Of a stretch of 64,000 nucleotides of DNA, positions 10,760 through 21,879 are shown piece by piece. The stretch is from Bisporella sp. PMI_857 (Eukaryota > Ascomycota > Leotiomycetes > Helotiales > Helotiaceae): contig JAJSPD010000061.1 of assembly GCA_021307315.1 (NCBI GenBank), positions 186,001 to 250,000 on the forward strand, in the 5' to 3' direction. A program made the position numbers and the translations under genes. The stretch's first letter is position 1. Each line of letters starts with the position of its first letter. A model generated the notes under the pieces. That model was not told the origin of the DNA. It did not search any database and saw nothing but the letters and a program-made list of their open reading frames with translations.

Positions 10760-11854
10760 GCGGCAAAGACTTGTCAACACCCCAGTGCCGGAGTCAAGGC
10801 TCCGAAGATGATGCACGACTTTGAAGTTTCCCTCGAGCATACAATCATAGTGGATTTGCCACTCTCCCTGGACCCGCGGAACTCAGCTCGAAGTCTCCCA
10901 GTCATACCCTATGATTCGCAGGGAGGATCGCGATTCGGCATTCCCAAATGGAATCCAGCTGCTGTCCTCTGCTTCGAGACAGATCCCTGCTGTATATTCC
11001 AGGTTGCCAACTGCTGGGACGAATTTCCCATCTACCACATTACCAATTTCCACCAACCAATAGCAGTCAACATGCTAGATTGCCGCCTCACAAGCGCTGC
11101 CATGGTTTACGGCGCCAGCAGTATTGCAGCTCCTATCCCAGCAACAAGCTCCAACCTCCACCGTGGTGCAGAGGGTGAGAGATGCCGCCTCTACTACTAT
11201 CGCTTCTCGCTCACTTCATCACGCAATATTACCACACACTAATTTGCGCTCGCAGCCATACCATTTGAGTTCCCGTCAATAGTCGATTCCCGCTCCATGA
11301 AGAGCTGCAGATACATCTTCGGATGCTCACTCACAAGGCCGTCATTTGGAGCCGCGCTGAATCATCTCCTCCTACATCACAGGAGTGTTGACGCTCGCAA
11401 CGCGTCCGAAATCCTCGCCTCCACCGGCCCAGATAACCCAATCAAGATCTTCAAACTCCCATGACGACACTATGCGCAAGAGCGACGCTTTGTAGTCCGA
11501 GATAGTAGGGAGAATGGGGATGAAGGTTGGATCCTAACATATGTTTTCGATGAACGGCAGCCGGGCAAGGATGGTATGTCTGGACGAGGTTGCAGAAGTG
11601 AGATTTGGGTGATTGATGCAAAGCGGATGAAGGACGTTAGTTTGTAAGGTCAAATTACTGCAAAGGGTTCCATATGGATTGTATGGAAACTGGTTCCCGG
11701 AGGAGGAGATTCTGTGACAGAGATTAATTGAGAGCGTGAGGATGAAGCCGACCTCAAAAGCGAGGTAGGGAATGAACGAGCAGGTTGAAGATCAAGGATT
11801 GGGAATGGAAGCTTGGATGAGAATTCGGAAATCGATTATTGATATGGTGGGGTG
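10760..11854 (+). pseudogene. Carotenoid oxygenase (RPE65-type) pseudogene, C-terminal half
   Basis: From about 10760 the frame reads GVKAPKMMHDFEVS, then MDLPLSLDP-like VDLPLSLDPRN, FETDPCCIFQVANCWDE, VNMLDCRLTSAAMVYGA, CRLYYYRFSL and NITTH. TAA at 11240-11242 follows, and then in the same frame FALAAIPFEFPS, SMKSCRYIFGCSL, DNPIKIFKLP, a TGA stop, YAQERRFVVRDS, GWILTYVFDE, SEIWVIDAKRMKD and a TAA stop. After another frame change come QRVPYGLYGNWFPEEEIL, a TGA stop and EAWMRIRKSIIDMVG, ending at TGA 11852-11854. These are the conserved blocks of fungal carotenoid or stilbene-cleaving dioxygenases, including the HDF and CCxxHxxNxWDE iron-site regions; the latter has Gln in place of the usual His. 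Only the C-terminal half is present, with at least three premature stops. The normal enzyme uses Fe(II) and four His to cleave a polyene or stilbene double bond. This copy cannot. Confidence 0.85.
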
Positions 11855-12689
11855 AGAATTCTCTATCGGAACCATAATTGTTATATACCTTGCATCCAAT
11901 TTGCCTTTAATAAGAAACAATAATAGAAGTGATGGATATCTGCAAGGTTTTGAGCGCTCAAGCACTGTCAGGGTACATAGCCGAAGTAGCCAATATATCT
12001 GCCAATGTATCCGCCTGCAGTCGGGCGTTTCTCGTGTTGCATGTTACACAACATGAACTAGGTATATGCGGTAAGGGATATAAGGAGGACGCACACTTCA
12101 GACGTGCTACAGAACTCCGGGTTATTTAACCGCATCGCGCTTATTATTGAGATTATTTGCATCTGCTATCAATTGAAATTACGGCATTGCTCTGAAAGTG
12201 TTGCATTGTTGTGCTTAACCGAATAATCACGTCCGCTCTGCGTGGTGCGGAAGATGAAGCAAGGGTCGCTATACAACCCAAATCACCAGGAGCCGCATGG
12301 GTAGTGCACAAGAACGACATTGCGAGGCTGCATAACCATCTGACTTTGGCTGAAGTCAAAGAACATATGGCACACCATGTTGGATTTGTTGATTCGAATA
12401 ACGCCTAGCCATCTAATACCTCAGCCAACTGTGATAGACAGAGCCGAAGAAATGATTGAGACGATTTTTAGCCAACCAATACTTTGGTGGCCATTAAAGG
12501 CGAGGAGGAAACTGTGTCCTGAAGATTGCGTAAGGGTTTCCTGAAGCTGTATAGTTTGATCTCCCTAAAAGTCAACGGAGACCTCGCAACAACGCACTCG
12601 TCGGGGTACCTTGAGTTGGCGTGTTCGTATTATTAGTGGGAATAAGCTCGGCGCCTCTACAAACGATAAAGAGCAGACAACCACAGGCC
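11855..12689. other. Intergenic, nothing recognised
   Basis: Small frames at 11929-12129 and 12211-12408 have no recognisable domain or splice extension. Confidence 0.35.
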
Positions 12690-13439
12690 AAAGTGCGCAG
12701 CATCAGGTGACAAGTACCAAAACCGCAAAGTCGTTTTTGCACTGGTGCGTTGACTCTACTTCGGCAGCCACACTGCTTTTCTCTGTTGAAATACCTTCCC
12801 TTGACGATAAGTCGATCGTTAGAACTTTAAAGAGAAATTATAACTCACGCAAGGGCATCCGAAAATGGATATCGCTGACAGATTGTGATGGGGTCAAATT
12901 TGTAATGGTACAGCTCTTGACTGATTTTACTCCTTTGACCAAAATAGAGACTAATGAAAGCAAAGTTCAAACGTGGGGCACAAAGCAATAGCTCCATAGA
13001 CTATGTTGTATGCTGAAAAGATCTACCTTCGCTTGTAGACCAAAACTACAGCTATCAAGACGTAGAACCTTCGGGTTTTGCTAAATGTTTCGCGGCCGAA
13101 ACCCTGAAGCATCATCTTCACTATCCGCACGAGTGCACTTCAGAGGGTATAAGAGATGTCATGACGCTCGTTCCAAAGAAGGTCAGCCGTATGTTGGAAA
13201 AGAAGCTTGGCATAACCGGCCGGGGAATACAGGCCCTGCATGGCCTATCTTTCTGGAAATGCTGCGTTGCACTTGCAATTTCTCACATCCCGTCAACCAT
13301 ATTTGCGACTAAGTGGCTACTTGGTCATCCAGGAGATCTGCAAAACGCTTTCCTGCTCTCCTTGTATAGTGTTGCGATGCTCAATATATTGATAGTGCTG
13401 CCAGAATGGCGGACGGCGCAAAAGGCAAAGTATAATTGA
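12690..13439 (+). pseudogene. Remnant of an unnamed fungal membrane-protein gene
   Basis: Two frames appear to belong together. The first (to 12991) contains FLHWCVDSTS, LKRNYNSRKGIRKWISLTD and GVKFVMVQL. The second (about 13030-13439) contains AAETLKHHLHYPHEC, VPKKVSRMLEKKLGI, ALHGLSFWKC, and hydrophobic stretches ending in SLYSVAMLNILIVLPEWR. This architecture, a short helical LxxxY...G(I)xKWIS...VKFV block followed by a C-terminal transmembrane pair, is familiar from uncharacterised fungal proteins. There is no in-frame ATG at the head of the first frame, and no intron I tried joins the two frames in phase. I therefore call it a remnant. A divergent intact gene with an unrecognised first exon is the alternative. 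Confidence 0.4.
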
Positions 13440-13936
13440 TATTAAATATTTGAAGGGTTCTTGAAACTATTGAGCCGGGGAAGTCAGGCTGATAATTAAA
13501 AGGGAGCTTGTTGGAACAATTTTCTGCTTCATACAGTTAATCTATTGCATGGTCTTGAGTGTGGGCTCAATATCTTTATCAGAAGTTTCGCTATGTTAAA
13601 GATAGCTTGCAAGGTCCGGATTGCTAAAATACGGTTCCGCCTTTTGAGGTTGTAGATATTTGAAAGTTTCAAGCACTAAACGCCAAAATTCGCGCCAAGA
13701 ATTTTCACGCGACTCTCGTCCCAATCTGGGTGTGGACTCCAGCCCCTCAAATAACCAACTTCATCTCAAGATTGACAACCTCAGAACCCCATCAATTCGA
13801 GACAAAATACGTCATCAACTCACCCCTCCCAATTCGAACAACTCCCCAATTTTATCGCGCACACAAGTTCGAATCCTCTTTGCAATCTGAGGCTCTGCCC
13901 ACGACGACATCAACCGCACCACCCACCTCATCCGCC
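13440..13936 (+). promoter_or_regulatory. Upstream region of RNR-inhibitor gene with MBF/E2F-like sites
   Basis: TTCGCGCC at 13689-13696 and ACGCGA at 13707-13712 lie about 225-250 bp before the chosen ATG. ACGCGN is the core of MluI-cell-cycle-box elements bound by MBF in yeasts, and TTCGCGCC resembles E2F-type sites. Such elements drive S-phase genes, so they would suit a ribonucleotide-reductase regulator. Function is inferred only. Confidence 0.35.
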
Positions 13937-14692
13937 ATGGCCCCAACCCATCAGCACAAACGCCCCTACGCAGGCTCACAACCCTCAATAACCTCATATT
14001 TCGCACCCTCAGTCTCGCCCACCGACAAATCCCCCCAATTATACTCCATCACCCAAGCCACCGCCCCAGAAACCAGCGCACCATCCCTCCCTGCGTCCGT
14101 GCAATCCAACCTCCTCTCCGTCGGCATGCGGGTACGCAAATCCGTCCCAGAAGGCTACAAGACGGGCACATACTCCGCGTTTACCCTCTTCTCGGATGCC
14201 ACGCCTGCGGTGCCCGCCCAGGAGAGGAAACAGCCTGCGGCGGAGACGGTAATGAGGACAAGGCCGAGAGCGAGGGAGCTGACGCCGTTTTGTGGACTGT
14301 TGAAGATTGGTGGGTTGCAGCAGCAAGCATGGGGGATCTACGCCCCGCTTGAAGAAGAGGAGGTGGATGAAGATGAGGATTGTCCGCCGCTGAGTCAAGG
14401 GAGCACCATATCCAATGTGTCTGCCGCTTCCACGGCTGGGGCGAAGAGGCGGCGTATGAGCTTCGATGAGGATACGGGTTTAGGAAGGAGTGAAATTTTA
14501 GGAGATAGACCTTTGGTGTGTGGATTGGGTGGAAGGGCTATGGCTATTCCGAGGAGGAAGAGGACTGACGGGAAGAAGGTGGATTCTGCGGTGGTTGGAC
14601 AGGAGAATATGGATGAGAGTATGGATTTTGGGGAGGCGGATTTCTTGGACTATGAGTTGATCGATGGGGAAATTGAGATGGGTGGGATCTGA
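13937..14692 (+). CDS. Ribonucleotide reductase inhibitor family protein (Spd1/Sml1-like)
   Basis: A 251-residue protein from ATG 13937 (MAPTHQHKRPYAGSQ); the frame is open further upstream but without an ATG. It is mostly disordered and Pro/Ser-rich at the N-terminus. Two blocks identify the fungal RNR-inhibitor family (PF08591): the HKRPYAGSQPSITSYF motif at about 6-21, and QSNLLSVGMRVRKSVPEGYK at about 57-76, followed by ARELTPFCGLLKIGGL. An acidic patch (EEEEVDEDED) and a basic KRRR segment come after, with another acidic tail. Family members bind ribonucleotide reductase subunits to restrain dNTP synthesis outside S phase or before DNA damage, and are removed by degradation or phosphorylation. 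Single exon, no defects. The MBF-like sites upstream fit cell-cycle control. Confidence 0.8.
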   Translation: MAPTHQHKRPYAGSQPSITSYFAPSVSPTDKSPQLYSITQATAPETSAPSLPASVQSNLLSVGMRVRKSVPEGYKTGTYSAFTLFSDATPAVPAQERKQPAAETVMRTRPRARELTPFCGLLKIGGLQQQAWGIYAPLEEEEVDEDEDCPPLSQGSTISNVSAASTAGAKRRRMSFDEDTGLGRSEILGDRPLVCGLGGRAMAIPRRKRTDGKKVDSAVVGQENMDESMDFGEADFLDYELIDGEIEMGGI

Positions 14693-16240
14693 GGTCTTAC
14701 ACATGTGCAAATTGTCTCTTGGGTTGTACCTTTGGATGTGATATTAGCTGGCGTTGCATTGGATATGGTTCTGTGGAACGTATTGTTTTAGGAGCGTGGC
14801 GCTGTGCTTCTTACGGCCCGGATGGATCTGGGAGGCGGCTTGGAGATGCTTTTCAAGAACAGAGCTGTACATAGATGACCATGGGGGCATTCAGAGCGAT
14901 GAATTCTCCAGGGTTCGTTTTGCTTTGATGCGATGAGCCATCAAACCTAGCAATTCGTTGTATTACTCATGTCTATGATAATAGCCCAGTGACCATGAAC
15001 TCTCAGCTGCGGATAATGTTATTGTTATTCAGCTTGCTATACCAGGCTCCACTCCTGCCGGCTAAATGCTGTCCTCTTATATTATCCTGGTTCACACCAT
15101 CCTCATCCTTCTTACGAAAAATTGAGCGACCATGGTTCTATTGGGGGGATTCGGCGTGGGATGTTCTATCAAGGCAAGTATTGCTTCATACTGTCAACCG
15201 TTATGACGAAAAGAACACGAGACACCTCTTATCATTCTGTTTCATCACCTTGTTTCTGAGTATAGCTCCACATGCTCTGTGGATCCTCGTAAAGCGGAAT
15301 TTAGACTCTTCAACAGCAGATTCGGCGGATTCCGACACAGCAACCCTCGAAAAGGATAGAGCGGCTCTGGCAGATATAGTGGGTCGTGGTTTGTGCGGTT
15401 TTCACTTCAGGTTCGAGCTTAGGTGGATGAGAGTCCCAATACTAGATATTCCACGTGGTCGACATGGTGAGGGGAGAACGCCAAGGGGATCTTGCAGACA
15501 TTGAAAGATCTTCTTTTTTTGACCGCAAATGCATCAACCTGGTGCGGTTATCTAGCTCTCTACCCTCTTTTCCTCACGCATCGCGAAGAGGAACTCCATC
15601 GTCTTCCAAAGTGGCGCCGGCAGATCTACGTGCTACAGTAGCTCCGGATATGCCCGTTTTTTTCTGCACGCCACTTTTTTTTCAGGAGGTGATATCAAGT
15701 TGTATGAGCCGATGTTGATTGCAGAATTCAAAACATGAGAATTCGGTTTCTGGGTGGAATTTGACGAGCAAACCACTCGAGGATTCTGGACTCATTTCTC
15801 AGCAAGTTTTCGTTTCTAGGCAGCTCTCTTCCCATCAATCACCTCATTCTCAGCCTCATCCCGTGTATGCTTAGCACCTACTGGATGCAGGTAGCAAAGG
15901 GCGACTAAATGACAAGTACATACCCAAGAAAAAACTCTGATCCTTCGTAGCAACGGTGGCCCGAATTCCATGTGTCACAGCTTATGCCAGGCCCGGTTTT
16001 ATCCGCTGCTAAGAGACATTTGAGTCTCGCTTACTGGCTGTACGCCCCTATTCTTAATGGGCCGGGGGCAATTAGATGCTCAACCAAGCGAATGTGCAAT
16101 ACATGCCAAAAATTCGCAATCACCAAATTTTTTTTAGTTATGATGCGTACTCAAATATTTAACGAGGGAAGGGGATATCTCGCAAATCCCACCCCATATC
16201 ATTCATCCTCCATCATCATACTACGGAGCGCAGCAGCAAA
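14693..16240. other. Intergenic with one doubtful short frame
   Basis: A frame with ATG at 14995 runs to 15504 (about 169 codons) and begins with a hydrophobic LLLFSLLYQAPLL stretch, but nothing in it is recognised and no intron support is seen. Polypyrimidine tracts lie near 15660-15680. The last 100 bases before 16241 are C/A-rich, as expected for a fungal 5' leader. Confidence 0.3.
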
Positions 16241-17910
16241 ATGTCTTCGCCCGATCGGAAAGTGGATCCCAGGGATCCCCAGAGGCATCACACCATCATC
16301 GACGACGATGAATTTGGCGATGCCGGCTCGGATGCGTTGTTTCATACTACCGAGTCCCGACGGAATATCGGCGTCACCAGCGCCATCTTCCTGATTCTAA
16401 ACCGCATGGTGGGCACTGGTATCTTTGCGACGCCGAGCGGTATCTTCAAGCTCACCGGCAGTGCGGGCCTATCCCTGTTCCTCTGGTTAGTCGGCACCCT
16501 CATCGCGGCGGCAGGTATGGCCGTCTTCCTCGAGTTCGGCACTGCCCTGCCGAGAAATGGTGGCGAGAAAAATTATCTCGAGTTCGTCTATCGCAAGCCC
16601 AAGTTCCTGGTCACGGGCTTGTATACCGGCTATGCGATCCTGCTGGGATGGGCCGGAAGCAACAGCGTCGTGTTTGGAGAGTATATTCTGCATGCTGCCG
16701 ACGTGGAGGTCACGAGATGGAATATGAGAGGTGTTGGCCTTGCCTGCATCACCAGCGCGTTCCTCATCCATGCCACGGCCGTGAAATGGGGATTGAGACT
16801 CCAGAATCTCCTTGGAAGCATCAAGATCTTCATCCTGCTCTTTATTATCTGCTCTGGCTTCGCCGCGTTAGGTGGCCACCTGAAGATCCCCGAGGGCGAG
16901 CCACGACCAAAGAATTTCACGAATGCGTTTGCCGGCACCACTGGATCCGCGTACGGGGTCATCATGGCCATCTACAATATCATTTGGAGTTTCATCGGCT
17001 ACAGCAATGCCAACTATGCCATGTCTGAGATGAAGAATCCCGTCAGAACCCTCAAGATTGCAGGCCCAAGTGCCGTCTTCTTGGTCGGCGTCCTGTACAT
17101 GCTTGCTAACATTGCCTATTTCGCAGCGGTGCCCAGGGAGGAGATCCTCAACAGCGGACGCATCCTCGCAGCAACCTTTTTCCGCAACGTCTATGGCGCA
17201 AAAGCTGAGAAAGCTATGAGCGTCTTCGTTGCGCTGTCTGCCTATGGAAATGTTTTGTCTGTGATCTTCTCTCAGGGAAGAATCGTCCAGGAGCTTGGTC
17301 GCGAGGGTATCCTTCCCTTCTCCAAACTATGGGCTAGCAACAAGCCTTTCAACGCGCCAGCGGCTGGCCTCTTCGAGCACTATATCGTCGCCGTCATTAT
17401 TATGCTTGCTCCTCCACCTGGAGATGCCTATAACTTCAGTACGTTCCTCTCCTATCCCTCCCAAAAACCACCAACTAACGTAACCCAGTCCTCAACCTGA
17501 TCGCCTATCCCCTCTCCGTCATCAACGTCTTCGTAGCCCTGGGCCTTCTCTACCTTTATTACCTTCAACACCACCCCACCACAGACCCAGCACTTGCTCC
17601 CCTCAACAAGTGGAACCCACCCTTCCGCGCAGGCTGGTTCGTCGCCGGCTTCTTCCTCCTCTCAAATCTATACCTCGTCATCGCGCCATACATCCCACCA
17701 CCAACCGCAGACGACAACGTCTACGCGAGCCTGCCATACTGGATCCACTGCGTTGTCACGTGGGGAATCTTTGGCGTCGGAGGTGTGTATTGGGTCTTCT
17801 GGGCTAAGCTACTCCCATGGTGGGGTGGATATAGACTCGAGAAGCATGTGGAGCAGGAAGATGGCGTGGAGTGGCCGAGAAACAGGTTTATCAAGGTTAA
17901 GAATACTTAG
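16241..17910 (+). CDS. Mup1-like amino acid (methionine) permease
   Basis: Two exons, 16241-17438 and 17489-17910, joined by a 50-nt intron (GTACGT...CTAACGTAACCCAG), give 539 residues. The N-terminus is hydrophilic (about 45 residues), followed by the APC-family signature GVTSAIFLILNRMVGTGIFA at about 46-65. About twelve membrane segments follow, including LSLFLWLVGTLIAAAGMAVF, YTGYAILLGWAG, IYNIIWSFIGYSNANYAMSE and AVFLVGVLYMLANIAYFA. The SFIGYSNANY...MKNPVRTLK block is typical of the LAT-like high-affinity methionine permease group. It would sit in the plasma membrane and import amino acids with protons; methionine is the likeliest substrate by family resemblance. Intact in all respects; clearly a maintained gene. 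Confidence 0.9.
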
Positions 17911-19949
17911 ATTGTATAGTGATGCGATATACCAGGCGCTTTCTGGGGAGTTTTGGTCTAAGTGGATGCACATTTTGTGTTTTCTAAATATTCCACAGGC
18001 GTAACTTATCTTTGGTATTGCGGCCTTGCATGTAGAAGATATAGAGAGATACCGGTAATATATAATATACATACCCATCTATAAGCCGTCAGCGTCTGAT
18101 CTTCAGCTTCTCTCAAGTTATGCTGTGCAAGCAAATGGATCAAGCTTTAAGGTGCGTTTGAAAAGCCAGGGTTCAATGCACGTGCCTGAGAAAGTTCAAC
18201 AGCATTTCTTGTCTTTCAAACGTTGCAAAACCTACTATCAACGCTCGTTCATTCTTAATCGGAATACGCCGTGCCTTGCAAGCTTTGTACCGTACTCTAC
18301 TTTATTTAATGCCTATCAACCAAGAGTGCATTGTTCGAGCGGCCAGGGCCGCATCCTTGTTCCGCGTAGCCCTATTACAAATTTACACATAACGAGGACC
18401 GAGAACTATATATCGCAGCACCTTATACCATGAATCCAGCCGTTTTATCCCCCCTCCCCACTCTAGCCCCTTTCTCGTCATAAGTTTGCAGAGGTAGATG
18501 GCTTTGCAAACGGCCACCGACGATCGGACTCTCCATGGCAAGCAAAATGAGCTATTCTAGAATGAGACAGCTAGGATAGGACATCCAGGGAGAGCTGCCG
18601 AGGAAGAGGGCTGACCTTGGAGCAGAGGGTTCAATCACTCCACAAACGACGTTGGACTCTAATTCAACTCCATTTAGCTGATCCTGGCTTATTGTGTTAG
18701 CCATTGTCACAACCAAAGTTGAAAACCGTCCCTTTTGAAGCGGACTCGCTGTGCCCACCCGGGCCTTTAAGTACCTCGGGACACGCATGGTAGGCGTATG
18801 CGATGGAATGCACCAAGCCAGCGTGTTCTCGCTTGACCGCCTCGATCCTTCATTTTTAGCCGTTTTGTACGAGCTCTTTCCGTATCTCTATGGCATAATT
18901 CAGGTCCTGGAGGCCCACAGGCCTGACCAGGAACCGTTTGCTGAGCAGTTCAGCCAGGTAGCCGCGCGGCCGGTACGTCTCTAGCATGGCAAACAGCTTA
19001 TATCTGTATAACCTTATGTTCCTCGAACCGCTTCCTGACAGTAGTCGTTGAGCTTGACTCGACATCAGTGCGGTTATCCATAGTTGACCACCTTCAAAGT
19101 TGTAGTTATATATATTTGCTTTTTCATAATCAAACTTGGGAATTCATGCAGCAGTCGCAAAAGCTAGAGTAAATACTGCTTCAAAGAGGCATGATTCGGT
19201 GATAACCTAGGACGTCAAATTCTAACATTCGAGTATTTACGTCGTTCGGTTCAGCTGACGGCTCGGCGCTATTCGGCTAGGACATACTTGTTGGAGCCGA
19301 TTCGTTGGACGTAGGCAATGGCGGTGATTGCGGTGTGGTACATATCCCTGGGGCCTATGACCACGGATCCCTGATAACGGAGAAATACCCGGCGCTTACA
19401 GGCATGTAGCTGAATATACCTCTAGCCATCTACCTACTCAGGCACAATGCCTCCTGGCGGTAAGATAAGACATATATTTGCAACGAGACGCCAGATGAAC
19501 TTGCGTCGGGCCGGGTCCGCTCGCATTCGTTCCCTTATCTGCTGGGGTGAGCTGTTTTGCCCGGTCCGCGTTCACGCTCATGCCCCATTTAAACAGACCC
19601 TTATTCGCGTGCGCTCGAGCAGCTGGGGATTGTGTTATTGTACGGAAGATGTATTTTCAAAATCATGCTCTCGCTATTCACGGTGACGTTTCCTAATCCA
19701 CATCGGCACGGGCTTGTAGCAAGGATTAGTGGGCGAATTCCCTAATCGCCACGAACGTATAGAAGATATTCCTGCTTCCTAGGTGATCCAACATATTTAA
19801 TGGCACCGAGATTAGATTAGCTTCTCGGGAGTAACCCATTGTAAGCATACTATCACATGGTTGGTGTACACACATTAAGAGATTAGCTAGCGTGGGGTAA
19901 GCGACCATAAAAGTAGACAGCATCCTCCGCGAGTCCACCACCAAACAAC
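17911..19949. other. Long intergenic region
   Basis: No coding signal or repeat recognised over two kilobases. Short open frames are scattered on both strands. Confidence 0.4.
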
Positions 19950-20265
19950 ATGTCTTCCTCTTGCCGATTTTGCAACAGAACCTTTGACAGCCAGCATGCA
20001 ATAGGCCAACATCTCGAGTCTCCAGCCCACAAGTTCGAACTGCGAGGAATGCGATAAGACATTCAAAATTGGCCAGCTCTTGATATTCCAGCGCGTGCGT
20101 ACTAAGGCCATGTCGCCTCAGAAGAGGCTCGATCCAGGGCTATTGAAAGATGCCATCCTGCAGGCGGCACGCACCTTTAGCATGAACACGGAATTATCTC
20201 CGCTGATGCAACCTCCGTTCTGCAGCGGAAATGTCACTATGAAAAAAATGGCTGCAGGTTCCTAA
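19950..20265 (+). pseudogene. C2H2 zinc-finger gene, frameshifted
   Basis: From ATG 19950 the frame reads MSSSCRFCNRTFDSQHAIGQ and HLESPAHKFE, a C-x2-C...H-x5-H finger of the kind found near the start of small fungal C2H2 proteins, then stops at 20057. In the next frame, starting at 20041, CEECDKTFKIGQLL gives the CxxC half of a second finger and stays open to 20265. A single extra base just before 20041 would explain the break. The second finger lacks its His pair. No intron fits so short a gap. Likely a broken small zinc-finger gene. Confidence 0.55.
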
Positions 20266-20694
20266 TGAGGCTCACCATTTAGAGTAGAATTAAGCTAATT
20301 ACACATCTGTTTCCCAATCTTTCGTTAAGAGAAGCGCTGTAGCTACATCGCACTACAGATTACTATGCATCGATGATATGATATAAAAGGCGAGCTCTAG
20401 CCTAATGATCCGGTTATGATCACCAGCTAAGTGGCACACTAAGGTGCAGGATTACGTTGTAGAGCATATGCCAAGTTTGCGCAGGGGGCTTCTTGCTGCA
20501 AGCAGTTGGGGGCTGATCGCATAATGTTCAGCTTTGAAGATTACACATCCATCGCGCCGAGTCTTGTTGTACTCACGGATTACATTTAATGGTGGCATCC
20601 TTACCTATTATTTCCCTCTCTTTATCTAGTGTTTCCTTCTTAATCTAATGTTGCGCTTTCAAATGATTGGCACGATATATTGGTAGCTGTAACA
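20266..20694. other. Intergenic, promoter side of the Asp-run gene
   Basis: Nothing recognised. Confidence 0.35.
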
Positions 20695-21867
20695 ATGGAT
20701 GCTGGGAATCGGCCTCGGGTAGAAAGGTTACCCAGCGGTGAATTTCAATTCGTGCGCCCTCTATCGGCGCATCGACCTAGTCACGAAAGTACTCGTCCTA
20801 AGGCACACGAGAAAATTGCGCGAAAAAAAGATGATCCGGATCGTGCGAGACGAACCCCCTTGTCAACTGCAGAAATCGAGCATCTAATAACAATTTATGC
20901 TGCTACAGGAGAAGGCCGAGGCGCTTACCTTGCTGCTATAGCATCAGAGGAAAGACAGTATGGTCCTGGAGGCCGGGACTTCTATCGATCTCAGCGACGT
21001 CACAATCTCTCACGTCGAGATCATAGAAGGTTCTACCCTTCTGATGATGACGATGATGACGATGATGATGATGATGATGACTACCGCCGAGGTGGTCAAG
21101 GTCCCACCCAAGGGCCACCTAGTGGACCAGCACCAATACGCATTGCAAGAACATGGGATCGCCCGTATGGACGATATCGTGATGGCACCTATGATGCTCA
21201 TCCTATATCAAGGCGTAACATATACCAGCAAAGAGTTAATGTACAAAATGAAACTGTCGAGAGGCATATACCGATTGTGGTCTCGGGAGGTCTTCAAAGC
21301 GAGCATAGCTCTGTTGTTACTGATGAAGGCTCGGGTCACCATTCAGCAACAGAAAAAAAAGTTTCACATATGGACGAGCTAGAAAAGTCAAGACAACGTG
21401 GTCGCTCACCTGGAATAGAGTCTCATAACCAACCCCGGCATACAGCACAGCAAATGAGCCGCTCCCAACCCGTGGAAGAAAGACTATATAGTGTGGATAG
21501 AGTAACGAGGCGTGATCGTTCGTCTAGAAGACAGCAGCCTACGGGATCCCATTCGTCCAACGAATGGCCTGAGAGAAGAGACAGTGGGATGACTTCTGGT
21601 CGGCACATGCAACTCTCACAATATACGATTAACACCCCGGGCCAGGATAGTACAGGTGACGGTGTTAGACAAAGGGGTGGAGGTGGATCCGATTACGAGC
21701 GCGAGATATTCTCCTCAACGGAAGATAGCCAATATTCTGTCCATTTAAGAGGAGGCGCCGATCCATTATCGTCACGCCGACCCACTACAAAAGCCAGTGC
21801 CATCGGCGCCGGGATCAGTGTTAAGGATATCCCGAAAATAATTGATACCCCTAGGGAAATTGAGTGA
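20695..21867 (+). CDS. Hypothetical low-complexity protein with poly-Asp run
   Basis: A single frame of 390 residues from ATG 20695 (MDAGNRPRVERLPSGEFQF) to TGA 21867. It is highly charged and Arg/Ser/Gln/Gly-rich, with no transmembrane segment. A run of 13 Asp (21043-21081) is encoded by a GAT/GAC microsatellite. A short ordered-looking helix, TAEIEHLITIYAATGEG, occurs near residue 65. The C-terminus contains LRGGADPLSSRR. It could be a nuclear or RNA-associated disordered protein, but there is no defining domain. The codon series is uninterrupted over almost 1.2 kb, which argues for a real gene despite the composition. Decayed membrane-protein sequence follows immediately downstream. Confidence 0.55.
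   Translation: MDAGNRPRVERLPSGEFQFVRPLSAHRPSHESTRPKAHEKIARKKDDPDRARRTPLSTAEIEHLITIYAATGEGRGAYLAAIASEERQYGPGGRDFYRSQRRHNLSRRDHRRFYPSDDDDDDDDDDDDDYRRGGQGPTQGPPSGPAPIRIARTWDRPYGRYRDGTYDAHPISRRNIYQQRVNVQNETVERHIPIVVSGGLQSEHSSVVTDEGSGHHSATEKKVSHMDELEKSRQRGRSPGIESHNQPRHTAQQMSRSQPVEERLYSVDRVTRRDRSSRRQQPTGSHSSNEWPERRDSGMTSGRHMQLSQYTINTPGQDSTGDGVRQRGGGGSDYEREIFSSTEDSQYSVHLRGGADPLSSRRPTTKASAIGAGISVKDIPKIIDTPREIE
21043..21081 (+). repeat. GAT/GAC trinucleotide microsatellite
   Basis: Thirteen consecutive GAT or GAC codons (39 bases) encode Asp in frame. Confidence 0.9.
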
Positions 21868-21879
21868 GCAGTCCCTTAC

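Noticed and set aside
14995..15504. Possible secreted protein of about 169 residues
   Set aside because: The hydrophobic start could be a signal peptide, but the rest is unrecognised and no splice or codon support was found. Kept only as a note in the intergenic entry.
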